64,000 bases of DNA from an uncultured Corynebacterium sp. Lineage in GTDB: Bacteria; Actinomycetota; Actinomycetes; Mycobacteriales; Mycobacteriaceae. The stretch spans positions 16,646 to 80,645 of the forward strand of contig NZ_CAMIBP010000007.1 in the NCBI RefSeq assembly GCF_946223165.1, read 5' to 3'. A model generated the notes under the pieces. That model was given only the letters and a program-made list of their open reading frames with translations. It searched no databases and was not told the origin of the DNA. Shown here piece after piece: positions 58,798-64,000 of this stretch. Numbering within the stretch: the stretch's first letter is position 1; each line of letters opens with the position of its first letter. The translations under genes and the position numbers were made by a program.

Positions 58798-60853
58798 GGG
58801 CGCCGATGCTGTCCTGGTTGGGCTGCTCGTTGTTGCGCTCGCGAATCCACGCCTCGATGACGTTCACCGCGGTCTCCACCGGCACGCCATTGACCTGGGT
58901 TCCGTCAAGGAAGCGGAAGGACACCGCGTCGGCTTCGACGTCGCGCTCGCCGGCCAGCAGCATGAACGGGACCTTGCTGGTGGTGTGGTTGCGGATCTTC
59001 TTCTGCATGCGGTCGTCCGACGTGTCCACGGACGCGCGGATGCCGCGCTCGCGCAGCATGGCGGTGACCTTCTCCAGGTGCGGGGCGAAGGTATCAGCGA
59101 CGGGGATGCCTATGACCTGGTGCGGGGCCAGCCACGCCGGGAAGGCACCCGCGTAGTGCTCCAGGAGCACGCCGAAGAAGCGCTCGATGGAGCCGAACAG
59201 CGCGCGGTGGATCATAACCGGGCGCTTCTTCGTACCGTCAGACGCGGTGTACTCCAGCTCGAAGCGCTCCGGCAGGTTGAAGTCCAGCTGTACGGTGGAC
59301 ATCTGCCAGGTACGCCCGATGGCGTCGCGGGCCTGGACGGAGATCTTCGGGCCGTAGAAGGCGGCGCCGGCCGGGTCCGGGACCAGCTCGAGGCCCGAGC
59401 GCTCCGCGACGGTCTCCAGGGTCTTGGTGGCCTTCTCCCAAATCTCATCGGAACCGACATACTTGTCCGGGTCCTTGGTAGACAGCTCCAGGTAGAAGTC
59501 GTCGAGGCCGTAGTCCTTGAGCAGCGAGATGATGAAGTCGAGGACGCTGGTGAGCTCCTCCTCCATCTGCTCCTCGGTGCAGTAGATGTGGGAGTCGTCC
59601 TGCGTGAAACCGCGGGCGCGGGTCAGGCCGTGGATGACGCCGGACTTCTCGTAGCGGTACACGGTGCCGAACTCGAACAGGCGCAGCGGCAGCTCGCGGT
59701 AGGAACGGCCGCGGGAGGCGAAGATGAGGTTGTGCATCGGGCAGTTCATCGGCTTCGCGTAGTAATCCTGCGGCTGCTTGGTGCAGTTGCCGTCCTCGTC
59801 CCACTCGCCGTCGAGCTGCATGGGCGGGAACATGCCGTCCTTGTACCAGCCTAGGTGGCCGGACTTCTCGAAGAGATCACCCTTGGTCAAGTGAGGAGTA
59901 TTGACAAACGAGTATCCCGCGGCCACGTGGCGGTTGCGGGAGTGCTGCTCCATCTCCATGCGGACGATGCCACCGTTGGGGTGGAACACCGGGAAACCGG
60001 AACCAATCTCGTCCGGGAAGCTAAACAGGTCCAGCTCCTGGCCCAGACGACGGTGGTCGCGCTTCTCGGCCTCAGCCATCATCGTCTGATACTGCTCGAG
60101 CGCCTCGGCAGACTCAAAGGCCGTGCCGTAGATGCGCTGGAGGCCGGCGTTCTTCTGGTCGCCGCGCCAGTACGCTGCTGATGAGCGCAGGATGGCGAAT
60201 GCTGGGATGTACTTGGTGGTCGGGACGTGCGGGCCACGGCACAGATCGAACCATTCGACCACGCCGGTGCGCGGATTAACGTTGTCATAGTGCGTCAGAT
60301 CCCCCGCGCCCACCTCGGCGGCCTCATCCGAGTCCGGATCCACGTTCGACTTGTCGCGAATGAGCTCCAGCTTGAGCGGCTCTTCGGCCAGCGCGGCCTC
60401 GGCCTCCTCCACAGAGGCGTAGACGCCACGAACAATCTTCTGGCCGCCCTTGATGATCTTCTTCACGCGCTTCTCGATGACCTTGAGATCCTCCGGCGTG
60501 AAGGCGTGGTCGGTCAGGAAGTCGAAGTAGAAGCCATTCTCAATGGCGGGACCGATGCCCAGCTTGGTGCCCGGGAACTCGGCTTGGACGGCCTGCGCCA
60601 TGGCGTGTGCGCAGGAGTGGCGGATGACGGCGCGGCCGTCCTCCTCGCTGGCGGCCACCGGGGTAAACGTGGCATCCTCGGCTGGGATGTGGGAGAGATC
60701 GTAAAGGGTTCCGTCCTCGCCGCGGACCACCACGACGGCCTCCGGGCCCTTGTTGGGAAGCTCCTTCTCACGTAGGGCTTGGCCCACCGGGGTACCGGCC
60801 GGGACCTTGACGGGCTCGTAGTTGACCGGTACTGCGGGGATCAATTCCGCCAT
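58790..60853 (-). CDS. thrS: Threonyl-tRNA synthetase
   Basis: It has 687 residues. The N-terminal TGS domain (VPAGTPVGQALREKELPNKG) is followed by the editing-like domain (IRHSCAHAMAQAVQAEFPGTKLGIGPAIENGFYFDF), class II motif 2 (RYEKSGVIHGLTRARGFTQDDSHIYC) and the anticodon-binding domain (LAPHQVIGIPVADTF). Zinc ligands lie in the PMNCPMHNLIF segment. It is the first gene of a six-gene unit ending with the LemA-like gene. Confidence 0.98.
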   Translation of the reverse strand: MAELIPAVPVNYEPVKVPAGTPVGQALREKELPNKGPEAVVVVRGEDGTLYDLSHIPAEDATFTPVAASEEDGRAVIRHSCAHAMAQAVQAEFPGTKLGIGPAIENGFYFDFLTDHAFTPEDLKVIEKRVKKIIKGGQKIVRGVYASVEEAEAALAEEPLKLELIRDKSNVDPDSDEAAEVGAGDLTHYDNVNPRTGVVEWFDLCRGPHVPTTKYIPAFAILRSSAAYWRGDQKNAGLQRIYGTAFESAEALEQYQTMMAEAEKRDHRRLGQELDLFSFPDEIGSGFPVFHPNGGIVRMEMEQHSRNRHVAAGYSFVNTPHLTKGDLFEKSGHLGWYKDGMFPPMQLDGEWDEDGNCTKQPQDYYAKPMNCPMHNLIFASRGRSYRELPLRLFEFGTVYRYEKSGVIHGLTRARGFTQDDSHIYCTEEQMEEELTSVLDFIISLLKDYGLDDFYLELSTKDPDKYVGSDEIWEKATKTLETVAERSGLELVPDPAGAAFYGPKISVQARDAIGRTWQMSTVQLDFNLPERFELEYTASDGTKKRPVMIHRALFGSIERFFGVLLEHYAGAFPAWLAPHQVIGIPVADTFAPHLEKVTAMLRERGIRASVDTSDDRMQKKIRNHTTSKVPFMLLAGERDVEADAVSFRFLDGTQVNGVPVETAVNVIEAWIRERNNEQPNQDSIGARV

Positions 60854-60880
60854 GTCGCGCTCCTTATGCGCTCACGCCCC

Positions 60881-60929
60881 ATTCCGACATACCTGGCCGG
60901 CGGGACTAAATTTTCAGATACGTCGGAAT
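60881..60929. repeat. 11-bp inverted repeat in the thrS leader
   Basis: ATTCCGACATA (60881-60891) and TACGTCGGAAT (60919-60929) are complementary with one mismatch. They lie between the DyP stop and the thrS ATG, flanking AAATTTAGT, a possible thrS -10 on the minus strand. It may be a DyP terminator or a regulatory site on thrS. Confidence 0.5.
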
Positions 60930-60932
60930 AGT

Positions 60933-62303
60933 TTACCCCTCCAGCAGGGACTTGCCCCAATAGGAACCGGACTGCGTTCCCGCTGGAATGAAGTACATGG
61001 CTGAACCAATGTGGGTAATCCACGTATTGAGCTGATCCGCCTCGTCGAGGCGTGCTTGGATGGGCTCGAATTGCTCGCGCGGATTCTTTTGGAAGCAGAT
61101 AAAAACCTGCCCGGAGTTGCTCAGCTGGCCCGGCTCCGGTGCTAGGTCATAGTTGTACGGCCGCCGCAGGATCTTCTGAGTCTCGTGATGAGCACGGGCA
61201 ACGTGGGAGTTGGGGTCGATGACCTTGAGCCCATACTTGTCGCGGGCCTCCAAATCGACGGGGTCGTTTTCTTCCTTACCGCCTAGGGGGGCGCCGTTGG
61301 ACAGGGTGCGGCCGATCGCGATCTCGCGCCCCGCGCGGTCGACTTCCTCCCACGTGTCCATGTTCATGGCGATGCGGCGCACCACCATGGCGCTGCCGCC
61401 GGAAAAGTCGCCGGACTCGATCCACACTTGGTCGTTGAACTCCTCATGGGTGCGGGGGTTGACGGTGCCGTCGACCTGCCCGAAGAGGTTGCGCGCGGTG
61501 CCGCGCTCCGCGTTGACAAACCCCTGCTGGACCCACGCCACTTCGGCGTAGTCGACGCCGGAGCGCACCATGTGGCGCAGCGCGTGCGCCGCGGTAGTGA
61601 TGTTGTCCGCGCAGATCTGGAGGACCACGTCGGTCTGTCCCCACTCGGGGCGCAGCTCGTCGCGGGAGTATTTGCGCACGTCGCCCAGCCATTCCGGCTT
61701 AGCAATATCGGCCTGTTCAAAGAATGCCTCGCCCCAGCCGCAAGTGATGGTGAGACTAGCCGGGGTGGTCACCATCTCCGGCTCCAGGCTGCCGGCCGGG
61801 GTCTCCCCCGTGCACAACGCCCGGGCATCCTCGGTCCACAGCCGCATGAGGTTGCGGATGCCGCGCTTGCCGATGCCGTCCTTAAGGCGCAATCCCACCA
61901 GGTTCAGGTGGCGCTGATGTGTCCCCTCGATGCCCGCCTGATGCTCCCCATCAAAGGGAACGATGGCGGAATTCATGTCTGTCACAGTCGGATCGGGGGT
62001 TTCGGCCGCAGAAGCCTCGCTGGCCATCGTGGACGCGGTCGCCGTCGACGGTGACGTCGCCGCTCCGACGGCGGAACCAGCCGTGCTGGCCGCGGCGGAC
62101 TCGCCCGTCGCCTTCGTGGCGGCACCGGCGCAACCGGCCAGCCCCAGGGAACCGGCGACGACCGCCCCGCCGGCGAGGACGTCGCGGCGCGACAGCGCCC
62201 GGCGTCCCTGCTGCCCCGGCTGCTCCACATGCAGTTGCTCTAGCTCCGTCTGATCTAGATCCGGCTGCGTGTATTCCTGCGTCCCCCGCGGCTGGCTGGC
62301 CAT
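60933..62303 (-). CDS. Tat-exported DyP-type peroxidase (EfeB-like)
   Basis: It has 456 residues from ATG 62303. A twin-arginine signal (RRALSRRDVLAGGAVVAGSLG) ends in a lipobox-like LAGCAG, so the product may be an exported lipoprotein. A 60-residue Ala/Ser/Thr linker is followed by the DyP domain. Markers are the distal Asp motif GQVDGTVNP (GxxDG), ARAHHETQKILRRPYNYD around the proximal heme His, and FICFQKNPREQFEPIQARL. DyP enzymes oxidise with hydrogen peroxide using heme; EfeB members can also take part in iron release. It is downstream of copC and the PCuAC gene. Confidence 0.9.
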   Translation of the reverse strand: MASQPRGTQEYTQPDLDQTELEQLHVEQPGQQGRRALSRRDVLAGGAVVAGSLGLAGCAGAATKATGESAAASTAGSAVGAATSPSTATASTMASEASAAETPDPTVTDMNSAIVPFDGEHQAGIEGTHQRHLNLVGLRLKDGIGKRGIRNLMRLWTEDARALCTGETPAGSLEPEMVTTPASLTITCGWGEAFFEQADIAKPEWLGDVRKYSRDELRPEWGQTDVVLQICADNITTAAHALRHMVRSGVDYAEVAWVQQGFVNAERGTARNLFGQVDGTVNPRTHEEFNDQVWIESGDFSGGSAMVVRRIAMNMDTWEEVDRAGREIAIGRTLSNGAPLGGKEENDPVDLEARDKYGLKVIDPNSHVARAHHETQKILRRPYNYDLAPEPGQLSNSGQVFICFQKNPREQFEPIQARLDEADQLNTWITHIGSAMYFIPAGTQSGSYWGKSLLEG

Positions 62304-62388
62304 GGCTTGATGCCACACTCCTTCGTTGTCCACCACGCCATGAAGTGTCTTCTCCGACGTGGAATGTCCTCTATGACGTGCGTATATC

Positions 62389-63129
62389 TTACTTCGCGGT
62401 GTCGGTCGCACCCATGTGATGCATGTCCGAGGTTCCGGTCATGCCGGGCATATCCGAGGCGTCCGCAGCCTCCGACCCGCCCTCTAGATCGGAGTAGCCT
62501 TCCGCACCGGCACCCATCGAGCGAACCGGAACCTCGCCGAGTTCGACGGCAGTACCGTCAGAGAGAATCACCGTGAGCTCGACGGTGTCACCCGCCATGA
62601 CCGGCTCACTGACACCCATGAGCATGAAGTGATCAGCGCCCGGGGCTAGCTGCGCGGTGCCGCCAGCCGGGATGGTCAGTCCGTCCGTCTTCTCCTGCAT
62701 GACGCCATCGGTAACCTCGTGGATCTGGTTCATGCTGGCCTCAATGCTCGAGGTAAAGCCGACGACGGTGACGTCCTTGTCCGACTCGTTGTGTAGAAGA
62801 CCGAAAATGGCAGTCATATCCGCGTCCTTGCCCATTGCGCGGACGACGCTCTCAGTAAACGACAGGCCCGCAGCCGCCGCCGCGACGGTGGTGGTTGCCG
62901 ACGGCGCTTCCATCGAGCCAGACATGGAACCATGCATCGAGCCGTGGTCCATATGCGCATGATCCGACATGGCGCCCGTCATGGACGCCGACTCCGAAGC
63001 CGCGGCCGACGCTGCCGAAGTCTCGCTCGGCATCGCCGAGGAGTCCGCCGAACGCGAGTCCGGGTTGGAGCATGCAGCCAACGTGAAGGCGGCGATGGCA
63101 ACGGAGGAGAGAAGAATGGAGTTACGCAT
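62389..63129 (-). CDS. PCuAC-type periplasmic copper chaperone lipoprotein
   Basis: It has 246 residues. A lipoprotein signal (AFTLAAC) is followed by a Ser/Ala linker with a Met/His-rich stretch (MTGAMSDHAHMDHGSMHGSM) and a PCuAC beta domain containing H-x7-M and HFMLMG ligands (IHEVTDGVMQE ... GADHFMLMG). A second Met/His patch (MPGMTGTSDMHHMG) ends the protein. It binds Cu(I) outside the membrane and can deliver it to cytochrome oxidase. Its start overlaps the copC stop by 8 nt. Confidence 0.9.
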   Translation of the reverse strand: MRNSILLSSVAIAAFTLAACSNPDSRSADSSAMPSETSAASAAASESASMTGAMSDHAHMDHGSMHGSMSGSMEAPSATTTVAAAAAGLSFTESVVRAMGKDADMTAIFGLLHNESDKDVTVVGFTSSIEASMNQIHEVTDGVMQEKTDGLTIPAGGTAQLAPGADHFMLMGVSEPVMAGDTVELTVILSDGTAVELGEVPVRSMGAGAEGYSDLEGGSEAADASDMPGMTGTSDMHHMGATDTAK

Positions 63130-63706
63130 TTTTACCTTTCTTTGCGTAGAGCATGATGAGGACAGAACCCGCTGCGAGAACGGCCACGAGGGCGATGAGC
63201 CACTTCAGAACGGGCGACATGCCGGCAGCATCGGTCCCATTGGGATCGACGGGGCGACTCTCGGCCGTCGGCTCAGCGGATACCGCGCTGGATTCGCCAG
63301 AAGCGCCAGCAGAATCGGAAGCACCTGATGCTCCTGTGACACCGGCGACACTAAACGGCACAGAGCCGCGCGTAGCGTGGCCGTCGGAAGACGTGATCTG
63401 GAAGCCCACCTGATAGTGGCCGGCCCCCGGATGGACGTCCGACGGCACCTCGATGGTCAGCTCGCGACCATTGATGGTCGGCTCGGCATCAAAGAGCACC
63501 TCGCCGGAGTTCGTGTCCGTGACGGCAAACGTATTGAAGCCGTCCTTGGGGACCGCCGAGAACTCTAGGGTGATCTCGGTGGGAAACGCATCGAGGACCT
63601 GGTCGGCCGTCACGGTACCGCCCACAACAGAGTCGTGCGCGCTCGCCACGGGGGCACCCAAGGCCAGGGCCGCGGCCAAGGCCGCTGTCACCGCAAGTTT
63701 TTTCAT
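63122..63706 (-). CDS. copC: CopC-domain copper-binding protein with C-terminal membrane anchor
   Basis: It has 194 residues. A signal peptide (1-23) is cut at ASA|H so that the mature protein begins with His, the N-terminal copper ligand of CopC. The second ligand region is TSSDGHATRG. A linker rich in Ala/Ser/Gly precedes one transmembrane helix (WLIALVAVLAAGSVLIMLYA). No CopD is fused or adjacent. It is the first gene of copC-PCuAC-DyP. RBS AAAGGAAC precedes the ATG. Confidence 0.92.
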   Translation of the reverse strand: MKKLAVTAALAAALALGAPVASAHDSVVGGTVTADQVLDAFPTEITLEFSAVPKDGFNTFAVTDTNSGEVLFDAEPTINGRELTIEVPSDVHPGAGHYQVGFQITSSDGHATRGSVPFSVAGVTGASGASDSAGASGESSAVSAEPTAESRPVDPNGTDAAGMSPVLKWLIALVAVLAAGSVLIMLYAKKGKNA

Positions 63707-63730
63707 GTGGTTCCTTTCTCTGGTTTCACA

Positions 63731-63754
63731 CTAGCCCCGCCGCGATGCGTTTCC
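63731..63754 (-). promoter_or_regulatory. Candidate promoter of the copper/DyP unit
   Basis: On the minus strand, TTAGGA and TAGTGT with an 18-nt spacer upstream of copC. CCCGCCG/CGGCGGG arms surround the spacer and could form a hairpin or operator. The remainder of the 240-nt gap to the tRNA shows only the tRNA terminator. Confidence 0.3.
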
Positions 63755-63911
63755 TAACCGGCGGGACAACACAAAGTAGTCGCTCCGCATCATCCGAAAG
63801 TTCCCGTCAAATGAAGCTAATTTCCGACATCTGCCCCCGCCTGCGATCTTCCCCACAACAGGCCGCCTCCCCCTGCCCCTCGTGCCCAAGGAGCGTGCCG
63901 ACATAGCAAAT

Positions 63912-63937
63912 GGGCGCCGGTCTTAACACCGACGCCC
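63912..63937 (-). terminator. Terminator after tRNA-Gly
   Basis: On the minus strand, GGGCGTCGGT and ACCGGCGCCC pair (one G-U) around GTTAAG, followed by ATTTGC. It lies just past the CCA end of the tRNA. Confidence 0.65.
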
Positions 63938-63946
63938 TTCACATTC

Positions 63947-64000
63947 TGGAGCGGATGACGAGACTCGAACTCGCGACCCTCACCTTGGCAAGGTGATGCG
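63947..64000 (-). tRNA. tRNA-Gly (GCC anticodon), 5' part outside window
   Basis: Read on the minus strand, the fragment shows the anticodon stem-loop with CTTGCCAAG (anticodon GCC), a T-arm with GTTCGAGTC, the acceptor 3' strand CATCCGC, and an encoded CCA end. The 5' part extends beyond 64000. Confidence 0.95.

Noticed and set aside
60854..60932. T-box riboswitch before thrS
   Set aside because: There is no T-box sequence, specifier loop or terminator pair in the 79-nt gap.

Overview
The window is a stretch of Corynebacterium-type chromosome. It has high GC, actinobacterial gene order (pyrRBC; aroCKBQ-pepQ-efp-nusB; alaS-ruvX-mltG-aroE; ruvCAB-yajC-secDF-apt-rel; thrS-HIT-PIP synthase-patA-pimA), phosphatidylinositol mannoside synthesis genes, small secreted proteins with signal peptides, and genes whose start codon lies 6-7 nt after a TAnnnT box (leaderless style). 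Species cannot be fixed from sequence reading alone. I saw no rRNA, CRISPR array, prophage or insertion sequence.

Layout. 1-2713 (minus): pyrR-pyrB-pyrC, with pyrC running off the left edge and a PyrR-binding-loop-like hairpin covering the pyrR ribosome binding site. 2922-6408 (plus): a fused SRPBCC/YfcH-type epimerase, then four overlapping YbjN-like genes in an alternating A-B-A-B order. 6444-16784 (minus): a PPK2-family kinase, nusB, efp, pepQ, aroQ, aroB, aroK, aroC, a small A24 prepilin peptidase, aroE, mltG and ruvX. 17026-24453 (minus): alaS, rarA, a kinase-like phosphotransferase and aspS. 24637-28122 (plus): a membrane-anchored zinc metallopeptidase, a decayed CBS-domain gene, and a flavin monooxygenase/FMN reductase pair. 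28123-28301: an intergenic region with two copies of a 38-bp element and a bidirectional terminator. 28302-30757 (minus): ybdD and cstA. 31041-33160 (plus): sdaA and a TetR regulator.

33268-35808 (minus): hisS with an upstream metallo-beta-lactamase-fold hydrolase, a small coding remnant, and tpx. 36003-37809 (plus): a membrane-anchored cyclophilin and two tandem, related small secreted proteins. 37922-40860 (minus): a DUF421 protein and a secreted, membrane-anchored 5'-nucleotidase. 41066-51554 (minus): rel, apt, a lipoprotein solute-binding protein, secF, secD, yajC, ruvB, ruvA, ruvC. 51784-53492 (minus): yebC and tesB. 53629-55002 (plus): a GT87-type membrane glycosyltransferase. 55037-60853 (minus): a LemA-like protein, pimA, patA, PIP synthase, HIT protein, thrS. 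60933-63706 (minus): a Tat-exported DyP peroxidase, PCuAC-type copper chaperone and CopC. 63947-64000: the 3' part of tRNA-Gly(GCC).

Most of the window is core metabolism: pyrimidine and chorismate synthesis, translation (four aminoacyl-tRNA synthetases, EF-P), Holliday-junction processing, Sec export, the stringent response and PIM lipids. The parts worth a second look are the YbjN A-B-A-B array, the small secreted protein pair, the twin 38-bp elements, the PyrR loop, the copper/DyP cluster, the CBS pseudogene, and the long nested inverted repeat after alaS.
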